NCBI GenBank assembly: GCA_003024785.1
Contig: PUQB01000468.1
Location: 62,001-126,000, forward strand
Reading direction: 5' to 3'
DNA: 64,000 nt
DNA from: Selaginella tamariscina
Lineage: Eukaryota; Streptophyta; Lycopodiopsida; Selaginellales; Selaginellaceae
Part shown: positions 34,876 through 47,237 of the stretch, one piece after another
Position numbering within the stretch: the stretch's first letter is position 1
Layout: each line of letters begins with the position of its first letter
Notes under the pieces: generated by a model
What the model was told of the DNA's origin: nothing
What the model saw: the letters and a program-made list of their open reading frames with translations, nothing else
Database searches by the model: none
Made by a program: the position numbers and the translations under genes

Positions 34876-37132
34876 ATACAGAGGGATGAATAAACGAATG
34901 ATTAATGCAATCACAAGATATTCTTATAAGGATACACTCCCTTCTAGCATAAACCCTCATCACTGAACTGTTTCCCACACCCAATGTTTTCCTTATCTTT
35001 TTATTAACCATCCTTTTTCTTGTTGTGAACCTAATTAACCAAATCTTTTTCTTCATGCACCTTAAAAGTTTTTTTCCAAAACAAGTTCCATTTGCACCCA
35101 AATCATATAATCCCTTGTAAAAGAATACAATTAGCTTTTAATATATATTGAATTTATGAGATAAATCATTCTTCAACCTTTTTATTGTTTATAGCTAAAA
35201 TTTAAATGCATGAATGAAAAAAATTTGAATGCATGACTTTAAGAATCCTAAACAAAAAACTTCCTACATAATCTCCATGCCAAATCATCTCCACACAAGC
35301 ATATTACATATTTTTAAAATATTTTATCATCATCTCACTTGAGCATATTTTAGTTTTTGCTCCTTATGCATTTAGAATAACTTAATTCTAATATACTACA
35401 TAGAAGTAAAATCTTTACTTTGAAATGGTTCTTAAAGGTTGGTCATGGTATGATTATAATGTTATCATATACAATTAATTAAATATTAAAAAAGATTGAT
35501 TATCATCATCATGGTCATATTCATTTATGGTTTTATATTTATAAAAAAAAACATGATACTCAAGTAATTAAGAAGTACAAGCGGTTATGATAACAATACA
35601 TAAAATAATTAAGAAGGTTGAAACTTTTAAAGTGGTTAAAGTAATTCGTACACTTAATATGAGCTGAGTTTTTGTATATAATGTGAAAAGTTGTTAGCAA
35701 GTGTCATAGGTTTTTTAAAGTTTTATAAATAAGTATGATAAATTAATAGACATTTTTGGTACATCCATATGAATCAAAATGACAAATTATTTAAATTATA
35801 AATGTGGTAAAAGAAAATACAATAACTAGGTAATAATAATGAAAAGTGATATACTTTAAAAATAAGGTTTAACTTAAGATTTCTAAGGTTTAAAATAACA
35901 TTGTCACATTTAATTGTTAAGTTATTGTTATGATATATATTTGCATAACATAAAATGCCTTGTCTATATACTAATTTAAAAAGATGTACTTCTACTTTTA
36001 ATAATTTGTAGAGAAAATAATGAATTAATATTGAAGTTGAAAATATAAGTTTATACAAAGTATACAAAACAATGGTATATAAACTACATTTGTAGAAAAA
36101 ATTTTAAAAACATAACATAAAATCAATTAAGAAAATAAAAATCATTAGAAATATGATATTATAAAAAAGGATAAAAATAAATAATATATATACAATTTGA
36201 ATTATGTGTATATATGTGTTTGTGTGGTGTGGTTTTCTCAATCTATAAACTCTTTAAATTCGAACTCTTTTTGGTTTACAAATGCTAATTAAAAATGTAA
36301 CATAATAACTCATCAAATATTTTAATGTTTCCTTAATTATATTATATTATTAATATATAATAATATTATTTCATTTTAACTTTCTATACAATTTAATAAT
36401 TGATGGATACAGTATAAAATTTTAGTATATACTGAAAATGTATTTCTTTCATTTTCAATATTTGTGTGTATACATATTTGTTATTCACATATGATCCCGA
36501 ATATGTCTCCTATAATACATACAATAATAATGTTAAAATTTTATAATAAAATAATTTTGAGATTCCAAAATGTGAGTGCTTTCAAATAAATTATTTTAAG
36601 AAGAAAGCCTTTAATTTTGAAACCTGAGAAATAATTGGGGTTCGAAAAATGGTAAATTTGGGGTTTAATATATTAAACTCATAAAGTATTTATTAATAAT
36701 ATTATCTCATGTTTAAATTTTGATAAATTTATAAATAAAGTCATGTATAAAACTTCTCCGAAGGAATTCTTTTAATATAACTTGAAAGTCTCATATTATG
36801 TAATGGATCGTATAAAAAGTATAAATTTCTACACAAAGTGATTATAACAATTCATTACAGAATTAATCACATGTACAAATTCAAAAAGAAAGAACAAATA
36901 ATCTTACATACAAAACTTTGTTTAAAACTTAGTTATAGTGTTTAGGATTTAAGATGTTAAACCCAAAACTCCGGGATAATTAAACCTTCGAACAAATCAA
37001 AATGCAAAATGCGGGTGTTTAAATAGTATTGGTGTGATCACAATTCATGTCACACACACACAACACCACATATATATATAATGTATAGGAGTGTGCGTGT
37101 GTGTGCGAGCGATATCTAAACTATAACGTAGA
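34876..37132. other. AT-rich intergenic region, nothing recognised
   Basis: Strongly AT-rich. One 97-codon minus frame (35774-36067) has low-complexity composition and no domain. A short CA/TA run lies near 37050-37080. I see no gene. Confidence 0.6.
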
Positions 37133-37433
37133 TGCAACACAAACATATGAAAGCATATAAAGTGAATATTTCATTTTAGAATTTTTGTGAACCGTTGGAT
37201 ATATCACAGTGAATATTCACAAATTTTATTTCAGCTCTTTACCTTTTGACGTGTAATGATTATTTATTTAATTTATTAAGGTTAAAACTAATCGTAAACT
37301 ATTAAATTACATACTGAAACAAAGAACATAATGTTTTTTTTGTCAACTTGGCACTGTTCCTTTTTTACAAAGAAAATTTTAAGGACAGCACGAAAAATGC
37401 GTGTCTCAAATACAAATAATTGTGTCCGTCGCC

Positions 37434-37441
37434 TATAAAAC
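37434..37441 (+). promoter_or_regulatory. TATA box of MTPSL copy 1
   Basis: TATAAAAC lies 47 bases before the ATG at 37481 and is conserved at the same relative place in copy 2 (40228). Confidence 0.6.
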
Positions 37442-37480
37442 TCAATGTCAATAAAGCCACATATATCAGAAAAATTACGA

Positions 37481-38608
37481 ATGGCTAGTGATAAGATTCT
37501 CAAAAGAGCTCTCGGGCATCACTCACTTTGAGTTACCCCATATCAAAAGCACTATTCCATTAGAGTGTTATCCCAACTTTGCTCGAGTCAACAACGAGGC
37601 CAACCAGCGGGCTATGGAGGTGCTGAGGTTAACCAATAGCAAAGCTAAATTGAGTTCATCCAGTCCAGACTGGTCATGTGTGGAAGTCTCATGATTCCAA
37701 GAGGAGAAGATGATAATCGAATGATCATCGCCAGCAAAACTTCCTGGCTCTGTTCGTGATCGATGATGTATTCGAGTCTCAACCTCGAGTTGCAAAGCAT
37801 TTGCTGTGGTTGCTAGTGAATGATGCCTATGACGAGTCTTGCAACACAGGTACATGTGTATTATACACTTTGGAGGGAAATACTTTCAATATCCTCGCGA
37901 GTGGCTGTTCTTCCGAGAGGTACACTGTGATTTCAGACGTCAGATGTCACCAGAATTATTCCAGCGCTACCACAGAGCTCTCGTTACTTTTCTCAGCTTG
38001 GTCTTGAATGAAGAGGTTGAAAACCACAATCTCAAGGACAACATTCCAGATCCAGAGACATATCGCACCACGCGACGAAGAACTATTTTTGCAGATGGCG
38101 CAGCACTCTTAGTTGGCGAGTTCTGCTTGGGAGTCAAGCTGCACAAAGAAGATTACGAGTGTTCAACTTGATGGACGCCATTTCTGATCACTTTGCAGTC
38201 ACAAACGACTTGTTTCTCTTTTAGGAAGGAGCTGTATAGCAAAATGTACTACTTCAACTGGGTCTCTGTGCTTATTAACCATGGCCTTAGTCTCCAGGCA
38301 GCAGTCAGCAGAGTGTGCGACATGATTCTGGAAATCGAAGCCAATATATGGAAGCGCAGAAGAGACTTGTTGAGAGAGCACGTATGAAAGGGAATAAAGA
38401 TTTGCTCAAATTTGTACAAGCCATGCCCTTGGCTGCTTCTGGCAACCTGAGGTGGAGTTTCATCACCGGGCGGTACCATGGATATAATAATCCTCTCATA
38501 ACCGGCAAGCCGTTTCACGGAACCTGGTTGCTGCATCCTGAGGCTACCATTGTTCTTCAGCTTCAGGAATGCCACTATTCACATCCTTTTTTGATCACAT
38601 CAGAATAA
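37481..38608 (+). pseudogene. Microbial-type terpene synthase-like gene (MTPSL), copy 1, interrupted
   Basis: The encoded protein would be about 370 residues, the usual MTPSL size. It shows the first metal-binding motif VIDDVFES (DDxxE, about 37760-37783), the second motif NDLFSFRKE (NDxxSxxxE; in this copy the stretch near 38205-38230 is one step out of frame) and a C-terminal ITGRYHGYN near 38463-38489, fitting the Arg-Tyr of microbial terpene synthases. These enzymes ionise prenyl diphosphates to make mono- or sesquiterpenes. Compared with copy 2 it has a small insertion after codon 8 (CTCAAAAGAG against CTCAAAGAG), single-base losses near 37654 and 37745, and a 24-base loss at about 37888 that removes the intron acceptor and the first codons of the next exon. 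As assembled it cannot make the full protein. Copies 1 and 2 are otherwise very alike, so the duplication is recent. Confidence 0.85.
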
Positions 38609-39919
38609 CTTGCTAAATAAAGTGATTGGCTTTACAAATATAAAATAAGAAAGAAATCAGGTCCATGTTCATGTCATCAAGCAAAAGAATATGCCATAAG
38701 ATATACTTTTACAGATTTTATATATTAACACCAAATGTTGTGAACTATGTTAGAGCCTTAAAGGTAAGTTGAGGAGGTGTATCGACACAAGTTAATTTTG
38801 TATCACTAATGAAATTAAAATTCATAATGAATTATGATGAATTAAAAAAGATTCATAAGCTAATTTATTAAAATTGAAAATATAATCAAGTCTAAAACCC
38901 AAAGTCGTATTTAATTTGCGGGGTGAATTCATGCTGTGCACCCTATACTATAAATTCTTAAAATGTTCCTGTTGTAGATCCTGAGCATAAACAATTGCAC
39001 AATTTATATTACAGTTTGTTTATGTCTGAAAACATTCTTCTCCATTGCAACCTCAACCAATCATTTTCCTAGTACCATCAATAGACCCAGTGCCTATTTT
39101 TGAAAAGGAATTAAGTACATTACAATGCCATGCATTTTAAGTTCAGTTACTAGTATTTTCCATCTCTATATTAATATTCTCAATCACGGTGTTTTGTTCA
39201 TACATCTAATGTGTTTGAAATACATTTATGATATCCCTTTCATGTCATCATTACTAAACATAAATTAATTCACTACATAAATATATGAATTTAAAGTCAA
39301 ACAATATTGATTATTAAAAGATTAATAAACATTGATGAAAATTACATAGAAATCTTCAACATTGAGGAATTTCTACATAGTCCTCGGTGCCTAGGAAAAG
39401 AAAGAATTTTCTACATAGTCCTTGATGTAAAGGAAAAGAAAGAATTTTCTACATAGTTCTCGATACCAAAGATATTAATCAAAGATCCTCAACATCAAGG
39501 GATTTTTGGCATAGTCCTCAGTGCTAATAAAATTGAATAAATATCTTCGATATCAAGGAATTTATGGTGCTCTCTTATGTCAAGGACATTAATTAATTTT
39601 TTAAACAATGCACTTTAATATTAATATTGTATCCCTAATATTCAAGTGTGCCAGATTAATCTCTTGAATTGTGATGAAGTTTTTTAAATGTATGTTTTGG
39701 ATAATCTTGCATGGCCAATTAGCACTATTAATTCCAAACATGTGAAGAAATTTCTTACAACATATAAAAAATGACCTTTACAATGAGTATAAATGTGTAA
39801 CTTTGTTCTAATTCTTTACTAAATTGAGAAAGGCCCAGTGGAAAGTTAGGTTATATCGAGAAAGGCCCAGTGGAAAGTTAGGTTATATCCATTACTTACG
39901 ATGATGATGTTTGTTCAAT
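38609..39919. other. 3' flank of MTPSL copy 1 with a short tandem repeat
   Basis: No gene. At about 39355-39590 a unit of about 39 bp containing TTTCTACATAGTCCT is repeated three clear times, with several decayed copies after it. The rest is AT-rich and largely shared with the flank of copy 2. Confidence 0.6.
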
Positions 39920-40227
39920 GCAACACAAACATACTAAAGCATATAAAGTGAATATTTCATATTAGAATTTTTTGTGAACCGTTGGATATACCAAGTGAAT
40001 ATTCATAAATTTTATTCCTGCTCTTTACCTTCTTGACGTGTAATGATTATTCATTTAATTTATTAAGGTTGAAACTAATCGTAAATTATTAAATTACATA
40101 TTGCAAACAAAGACATAATGTTTTTTGTCAACGAACGTACATTGGCACTGTTCCTTTTTTACAAAGAAAACTTTAAGGACAACACGAAAAATGCGTGTCT
40201 CAAATACAAGTAATTGTGTCCGTCGCC

Positions 40228-40235
40228 TATAAAAC
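40228..40235 (+). promoter_or_regulatory. TATA box of MTPSL copy 2
   Basis: TATAAAAC, 57 bases before the ATG at 40285, in the same conserved context as copy 1. Confidence 0.55.
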
Positions 40236-40576
40236 TCAATGTCAATAACACCACGTATATCAAAATAATTACAAAGACACATAGATGGCTAGTGATAAGA
40301 TTCTCAAAGAGCTCTTGGGCATCACTCATTTTGAGTTACCCCATATCAAAAGCACTATTCCATTAGAGTGTTATCCCAACTTTGCTTGAGTCAACAACGA
40401 GGCCAACCAGCGGGCTATGGAGGTGCTGGGGAAACCGATAGCAAAGCTAAATTGAAGTTCATCCAGTCCAGACTGGTCATGTGTGGAAGTCTCATGATTC
40501 CAAGAGGAGAAGATGATAATCGAATGATCATCGCCAGCAAAACATGCTGGCTTTGGTTTGTGATCGATGATGTATT

Positions 40577-40664
40577 TGTTACATGACATACCTCGCCACA
40601 TATACATTTAGGGCTTTCCGTTTTGTGTCCGTTAGCACGGTGCGCTTGGATCCTGATTGTCTCA
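40577..40664 (+). repeat. 5' LTR of the Copia element in MTPSL copy 2
   Basis: 88 bp, TG...CA ends, followed immediately by the primer-binding site at 40665. Copia LTRs are normally several hundred bp, so this is unusually short. Confidence 0.93.
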
Positions 40665-43600
40665 TGGTATCGGAGCTCGGGATAGCGCCATGGAAGGAAA
40701 GCCATCCATCCGCGAGTTTGATGGAGAAGGATTTGAGGGATTCAAGATCCATCTTGAATCCTTTCTCTTATTCATGGGTTGTTGGGGATTGTAGATGTAA
40801 CAGAGCCGTCGCCAGCTCCAGGTTCTACTGCTGCTGAGGTACGTGACTGGAATCTCCGGGATTCCAAGGCTAGAGGAAGTATTGCAATGTGCCTGTCCTC
40901 GAATGTATTATTTGCTGCTCCATTCCATTTCCCAAATCCACTGCAGCAGCACTTTGGAAATGGTTGAGCGACACCTATGGCATCAAAGAGTGAAATGGAT
41001 GTTTTCAACATCCATTCACAGCTAGATTCCTTGAGGCTAGAGGAAAATGGTAGTATCCAGACTCACATTACCAAGCTCCAGGGATTTTTCACACAGCTTG
41101 CGGCTGCTGGGCGAAGCATTGTCTCACGGATGAGCAGCAGAGGCTGCGACTCTACAAGTCCTTGCCGGCTAGTTGGAAGAATGCAGTTGAGAGCTTGCTT
41201 CTCCAACCAGGGATGACTTGGGCAGATGCCGTGAGGAGTCTTTGCAATATTGAAGCCATGCGAAGTGAGAGGGCGGAAATGCCACATGCTATGTATGCTT
41301 CACAGGCTCTTGGTGATGCCAAAGTGGCAAAAACGTATGCAGCAGCAAATGCCCAGAAAGGGCAAAATTTCAGGGTAGCAGCAAATGCCCAGAAAGGGCA
41401 AAATTCTAGGGCATTTGGGCGTGCCAAGGCCAGACTTGCTAAGAATCAGTGTGCTCGTTGCTTGGAGATGGGCCATTGGCTCAAGATTGCACTGCTCCAA
41501 AGCTTTGTCAAACGACCAATTGCTATGACGGCGAAAGCTAATCTACTCGAGAGCAATGGGACTGCTACAACAAATGAGGTTGACGAGGAACTCTACAACG
41601 CAGAGGCAGTTGTAGCACCGAGTAGGTGGCTTCTAGACTCTGGTTGTACTAATCTTATGGGCAATAAGAAAAGTCTTTTTGAGTGTTACCAACCGAACAT
41701 TGAAAAGCATGCTGTTCATTTAGGTGATAATACCACCATCCCTATGGAAGGCTCGGGCAATTTCGGCTCTCACTTGATCATGGGCGGACCATGACATTTG
41801 ATGGTGCCATGCACGTCTCCACCTTGCGACGTAATTTAATGTCCATCGCCAAGATATGCGATCAAAGTGCAGTGGTAGTCTTTGATGCAAAGGGAGTCTC
41901 CTTGGTTGACTCTAGCGACTTTCACATGCTTGGTACACAGTTGCTTCGTGGGAAACGCATTGGGGACTTGTACGAAATTACTGCTGCCGACTCAGTTCAG
42001 GCCTTTCAAACTGTGGAGGCAGATTCTCGTGCAGAGCTCTGGCACAAGAGACTCGGTCATGTGAATTACCAATCTCTTCAACGAATGAAATCACAAGGCA
42101 TAGTTACTGGATTGGATTTCCGACGTATCCCATCTACGTTTTGTGAAGCTTGTGTTTTAAGGCAAGCATCACCGCCGAAATTTCTCGCCGAGTAAGCATC
42201 GAGCGATTGGACTTTTGGACTTGGTCCATTCTGATCTTTGTGGTCCCATGGACGTGCCAAGCCATGATGGTGCGAAGTATTTCATCACATTCATTGATGA
42301 CTATAGCCGTCGGACATGCATTCACTTCTTGATGCGCCAAGAGCGATGTAGTTGTTGCATTTCAAACATATAAGGCTTATGTTGAAAATCTCCTTGGCCG
42401 AAAGATAAAAGCTCTTCGAGTTGACGGTGGTGGTGAATACCTCAACAATGAGCTTCGGGGCATCTGTCGTGATGTAGGCATACGACTGCAAGCCACGGCT
42501 TGCTACACCCCCAGCAAAATGGTGTTTGCAGAAAGGAAGAATCGCACTCTTGTCAATGCTGCTCGTGCTTTGTTAGCTGATGGACATCTTGACAAGACGT
42601 TTTGGCAAGAGGCCATAGCCACAGCAATGCATGTCCAAATCGCCTTGCTACGGCTGCTTTGGATGGAAAAACCCTGAGGCATTTTGGACAGGGTCTACTC
42701 CTGATGTGTCTCACTTTCGAGTCTTCGGTTGTGCGGCATACGCACATACCCCTGATCAACTTCGGAAAAAACTGGATCCCAAAGTAAAAAATTCATCTTC
42801 ATAGGATATGCACAAGATGACACCATCGGGAGAAAAGCTTACAAATTGTGGATCTTGCATCTCATAAGGCTCTTGTTAGCACGGATGTCATGTTCAACGA
42901 AGATGACTTTCCCATGCGCACAGAGGCTCTTCAAGATCCTTCTTTCATTGAGACTCAACTTGTTCCTTTGATACCACTTATGGGAGATGGTCCACTCTTG
43001 CCTCCGCCTTTAGATCCTATTCATGAGTTACCACTAGAGATTCCACTGGGGAATCCTCCACTTCTAGACATGCCTGAACCAGTTGATGCTCAAATTGAGG
43101 ATAGGCCTTCGACACCTCCACCACCTCGTCGACGTCGTGGCATGCCTGATCCGATGCCAATTCTTGATCAACCCCGGGAACGTCGACCTTCATTGAAAGT
43201 CCGAGAAAATATTGAAGTAGATGCTGCGGAGCTCGATGATTTTTGTGGTCTTGTTGATGTTGGCATCCCCATGACCTATGATGAGGCCGTCTCAGGGCCT
43301 GAGGCTCCATATTGGATGGAAAGCCATTGCGGAAGAAGTTGCTTCCATTCGGGTTTAACGGCACCTATGTTCAAGTGGATTCAGCACCACCGGGACGACG
43401 TGTTTTGGATCCAAAATGGATCTTTTTCCAAAAAGTATGGAAAAGATGGTCAAGTGGAGTTATAAGGCACGGTTAGTTGTTCGCGGATTTCGCCAAGTCC
43501 ATGGCCTTGACTATGATGAAACATTCTCACCAGTTGTAAAAATGGCCAGCCTCCGTACCCTTTTTGCACTTGCGGCTGCTCGTAAATGGCAAGTCCACCA

Positions 43601-44833
43601 TATGGATGTCAAGACAGCCTTCTTGAATGGGGATTTGCAAGAGGATATCTACATGCATATACCTCTTGGGTTTGAGGATGATGTTGCCTCTAGTGGGCAC
43701 TATATGGCAATTGCGGAAAGCTTTGTATTGGCTTAAAACAAAGCTCCCGTGTTTTGGTACCAAAAAATTTGAGCTACCTTACGTGCTCAAGGCTTTTCTC
43801 GCTGCCATGCTGATCCCAATGTGTATGTGAAAGGCCATGCCAAGAGCATGCTCATCGTGGCCCTCTATGTTGATGATTTGCTCATCATGGGTGATGACAC
43901 TGATGCCATTGCTGCTCTAAAAGTTTCTCTTAGCCAGCAATTCCAGATGAAGGACCTTGGCCAAGTTTCTTACTTTCTTGGCTTTGAGGTCACACATGAT
44001 CCCAAGTCTGGTAGCTACATGCTTAGCCAACAACGTAAGGTCGAAGTCTTGCTGGATCGGTTTGGTATGCGTGATTGCCACCCTGTCAAGACCCCAATGG
44101 TTGTCGGTGCCATTGACCTCACAATTGAGCAACCCGGTGAGCCTCTACCTGCTGGGACTCCTTATCGGCATCTCATCGGTTGTCTCACATATTTGTCCCT
44201 AATGACTCGCCCCGACATCGCATATGCGACTATTGCCTTAAGTCAGTATAACACGTCACCAACCACCATGCATTGGCAAGCTGCCAAGCGTATCGTCAGA
44301 TACCTTCGGGGCACTATGGATTGTGGCATTGCTTATTCGGGAGGTGATGCATCGTTGACATGCTACACAGATGCTAGCTTTGCCAACAACAAAGGTCATC
44401 GCTCAACTTCTGGCATTTGCCTTTCCTTCTCAGGAGGTGCCATTGCGTGGGCTTCTAAGCGACAATCTGTGGTGGCACTTTCTAGTGCAGAAGCTGAGTA
44501 CATTGCACTCACTACTGGTAGCAGGGAAGTGGTTTGGGCTCGGGGGCTACTTGCTGAGCTGGGATGTCCACAAGCTGGCCCCACTCCTTCTTGGTGCGAC
44601 AACTTGAGCAGCATTGCCATGTCCAAGAACCCCGTCCACCATGCTCGCTCGAAGCACATTGAAGTCCAATTCCACTACGTGCGTGAGCTAGTTGATGGTG
44701 GCACACTGGCCGTCCAACATCTTGGGACAAAGGACATGCCAGCTGACCTTCTCACCAAGCCATTGGGGCCACACCAGTTTCAACTCTTGCGCCACAGATT
44801 TGGGTTGGTAAGTGGCTTCGGTTTGGGGGGGAG

Positions 44834-44920
44834 TGTTACATGACATACCTCGCCACATATACATTTAGGGCTTTCCGTTTGTGTCCGTTAGCACGGTGCG
44901 CTTGGATCTTGATTGTCTCA
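44834..44920 (+). repeat. 3' LTR of the Copia element in MTPSL copy 2
   Basis: 87 bp, preceded by the purine tract and followed by the GTATT target duplication, after which the terpene synthase sequence resumes. Confidence 0.93.
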
Positions 44921-45002
44921 GTATTTGAGTCTCAACCTCGAGTTGCAAAGCATTTGCTGTGGTTGCTAGTGAATGATGCCTATGACGAGTCTTGCAACAC
45001 AG

Positions 45003-45052
45003 GTACATGTGTATTATACACTTTGGAGGGAAATACTTACTTGAATTTACAG
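45003..45052 (+). other. 50-bp intron of MTPSL copy 2
   Basis: AACACAG|GTACAT...ATTTACAG|GGGGAGG. Removal joins Cys-Asn-Thr-Gly to Gly-Gly-Phe-Gln-Tyr in frame, while the retained sequence shifts the frame. The acceptor is missing in copy 1. Confidence 0.8.
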
Positions 45053-45854
45053 GGGGAGGATTTCAATATCCTCGCGAGTGGCTGTTCTTCCGAGAGGTAC
45101 ACTGTGAGCTCAGACGCCAGATGTCACCAGAATTATTCCAGTGCTACCACAGAGCTCTCGTTACTTTTCTCAGCACGGTCTTGAATGAGGAGGTTGAAAA
45201 CCACCGTCTCAAGGACCACATTCCAGATCCAGAGACATATCGCACCATGCGACGAAGAACTGTTTTTTGCAGATGGCTCATCACTCTTAGTTGGCGAGTT
45301 CTGCTTGGGAGTCAAGCTGGACAAAGAAGATTACGAGTGTTCAGATTTCATCGACTTGATGGACGCCATTTCTAATCACTGTGCACTCACAAACGACTTG
45401 TTCTCTTTTAGGAAGGAGCTGTATAGCAAAATGTACTACTTCAACTGGGTCTCTGTGCTTATTAACCATGGCCTTAGTCTCCAGGCAGCAATCAGCAGAG
45501 TGTGCGACATGATTCTAAAAACCGAAGCCAATATATGGAAGCTGCAGAAGAGACTTGTTGAGAGAGCACGTATGAAAGGGAATAAAGATTTGCTCAAATT
45601 TGTACAAGCCATGCCCTTGGCTGCTTCTGGCAACCTGAGGTGGAGTTTCATCACCGGGCGGTACCATGGATATAATAATCCTCTCATAACTGGCAAGCCG
45701 TTTCAGGGAACCTGGTTGCTGCATCCTGAGGCTACCATTGTTCTTCAGCTTCAGGAATGCCACCACTATTCACATCCTTTTCTGATCCCATCAGGATAGC
45801 TTTGTGTTTTCATTGAAGCTGGCTAAATAAAGTGATTGGCTTTAAAATGTAAAA

Positions 45855-46552
45855 GGGCCGTTTCACACCACATATTAATTTATGAACATTACATTAATTT
45901 AATATTATTAATTAATGCTATTGATTTTCACATCAGCATTAGTTAATCACAACATTAGAAAATTTTAGTTAATATAACCTAACTTAATTTAATGTAATAT
46001 AAATGACTTCACACCAATTACATTAAAGTTATTAACATATATGTGTTTTCACATATGTTTTACATTAACTTTATATTAAACTCAATTTATTATATTTATA
46101 TATTAAATATTATTAGTTTCTGCAAATTTTGAATTTTCCTTTTAGTTTCGCATACACATGTACACACACAAATTGAGATTTAAAATAATATTTAATATTT
46201 AAAAATTTTAATTTAAAAATTTAATTTAATTTAAATATATGCTTAGCTATCTACAATGTGGGAAGAGCATTTGGAGATATCACCGTTTCCATGCCCTAAT
46301 GTAAACCCTAAAGCCTTTAACATTAAGTTAATGCGAAGAAATCTTGGCATTAAGTTAATACAAATTTTATAAAGAAAATATTAGTTGAACATTATCTTTT
46401 AATTTAATATTTAATTGGTGTGAATATATTTAAATTAACAAATGATATTACATTATCTTTTTAAAATTTAATATAATATTTAGGCTGGTGTGAAGACAAT
46501 TACATTAAATTTAATAAATGTTCATAAGTTAATGTATGGTGTGAATTGGCTC
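45855..46552. mobile_element. MITE with terminal inverted repeats of about 48 bp
   Basis: The left end GGGCCGTTTCACACCACAT and the reverse complement of the right end (GAGCCAATTCACACCATAC) pair over about 48 bp with some mismatches. Length is 698 bp, AT-rich, with no coding frame. The equivalent flank of MTPSL copy 1 (about 38645-38680) lacks it, giving an internal empty site. Both sides are bordered by AAA. The GGGCC-type ends resemble Harbinger/Tourist-like MITEs, but the superfamily is not certain. Confidence 0.8.
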
Positions 46553-47064
46553 AAAGTTCATTTGTTTATGATAAATACATCAAGCAAAAGAATATGCCAT
46601 AAGATATACTTTACAGATTTTATATATTAAAACCAAATGTTGAGTGTTAAAGGTAAGTCAATCGACACAAGTTAATTTTATATCATTAATGAAATTAAAA
46701 TTCATAATGAATTATGATGAAATAAAAGAGATTCATAAGTTGATTTATTAAAATTAAAAATATAACCTTTTTAAATTATATTTATTTAGGCCTAAAATCC
46801 AAAGTCATCTCCATACCACAGATTCTTAAAATATTCCTGTTGTAGATCTTCAGCATAAACAATTGCACACATTATATTTATATTTTATTTATGTATGAAA
46901 ACATTCTTCCCCATTGCAACCTTGGCTGAAATCATTTTTCCAATACTAATCAATAAGTCAAGGATGTAATCCTCAAGTTTTGTTAGAGTTAATAAAGATT
47001 TATAATCCTAGATTAAATGAAGTTTTTTGAATGCATGTTCTGAATGATATGGCATGACTCTCAA

Positions 47065-47237
47065 TGTCACAACCTTTCCCTCTCCCCTTATGCCAACTAG
47101 GCAAAGGGCCAATTGGTGTTTATGAGAGGGCCCCTGGTCATGATGACCTAGGTCCGTTTGGGTCTTTTTGCCCACATATCCCACATATCCCACAATCTTT
47201 ACCCAGGTAGTCAACTCATCAGGTTAGAACTATGACA
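47065..47237. repeat. Small solo LTR-like insertion with 5-bp target duplication
   Basis: A 173-bp segment starts TGTCACAACC, ends CTATGACA, and is flanked by CTCAA at 47060-47064 and 47238-47242. The duplicated flank of MTPSL copy 1 lacks it (about 39715). TG...CA ends and a 5-bp duplication fit a solo LTR. No related internal element is in the window. Confidence 0.7.

Larger units (their letters stand above)
37133..39919. repeat. Segmental duplication, unit 1
   Basis: Begins GCAACACAAACAT and runs to the same phrase at 39920. It contains MTPSL copy 1 with its promoter and downstream flank. The match to unit 2 covers the upstream 340 bp, the gene and most of the 3' flank (for example the stretch at 38677-38720 against 46580-46625). 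Confidence 0.85.
40577..44920 (+). mobile_element. Ty1/Copia fossil with 88-bp LTRs inserted in MTPSL copy 2
   Basis: LTRs at 40577-40664 and 44834-44920 start TGTTACATGAC and end TTGTCTCA. They differ by only two changes, which suggests a young insertion. The flanks are GTATT at 40572-40576 and 44921-44925. TGGTATCGGAGC directly after the first LTR is the usual plant Copia initiator-tRNA-Met-type primer site. GGGGGGGAG before the second LTR is the polypurine tract. Order on the plus strand: gag (about 40977-41470), CCHC-like knuckle (about 41448), protease with WLLDSGCTNLM (about 41628), integrase (about 42000-42780), reverse transcriptase (about 43260-44000, with ALYVDDLLIMGDD) and RNase H (about 44340-44620). 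It is broken, with roughly eight to ten breaks, although the last third is one long open frame (43821-44843). Confidence 0.93.
40285..45799 (+). pseudogene. MTPSL terpene synthase-like gene, copy 2, split by a Copia element
   Basis: The 5' part (40285-40576) encodes MASDKILKELLGITHFELPH through VIDDVF. The 3' part (44926-45799) continues with Ser-Gln-Pro-Arg-Val, then a 50-bp intron (45003-45052), then FQYPREWLFFREVHCELRRQ, NDLFSFRKE and ITGRYHGYN to a stop at 45797-45799. The insertion point lies within the DDxxE metal-binding motif, between Phe and Glu. Besides the insertion there is a CGA-to-TGA stop near 40388 and one extra T in the run near 45265. Otherwise the sequence is nearly identical to copy 1. 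The family makes mono- or sesquiterpenes from prenyl diphosphates. This copy looks inactive unless the insertion is absent in other individuals. Confidence 0.85.

Noticed and set aside
35774-36067. 97-codon minus frame as a gene
   Set aside because: AT-rich low-complexity composition, no domain, no splice or promoter context.
40665-40676. Possible tRNA-related gene at TGGTATCGGAGC (also 58041-58052)
   Set aside because: These are retroelement primer-binding sites next to LTRs, not tRNA genes. I found no cloverleaf anywhere in the window.
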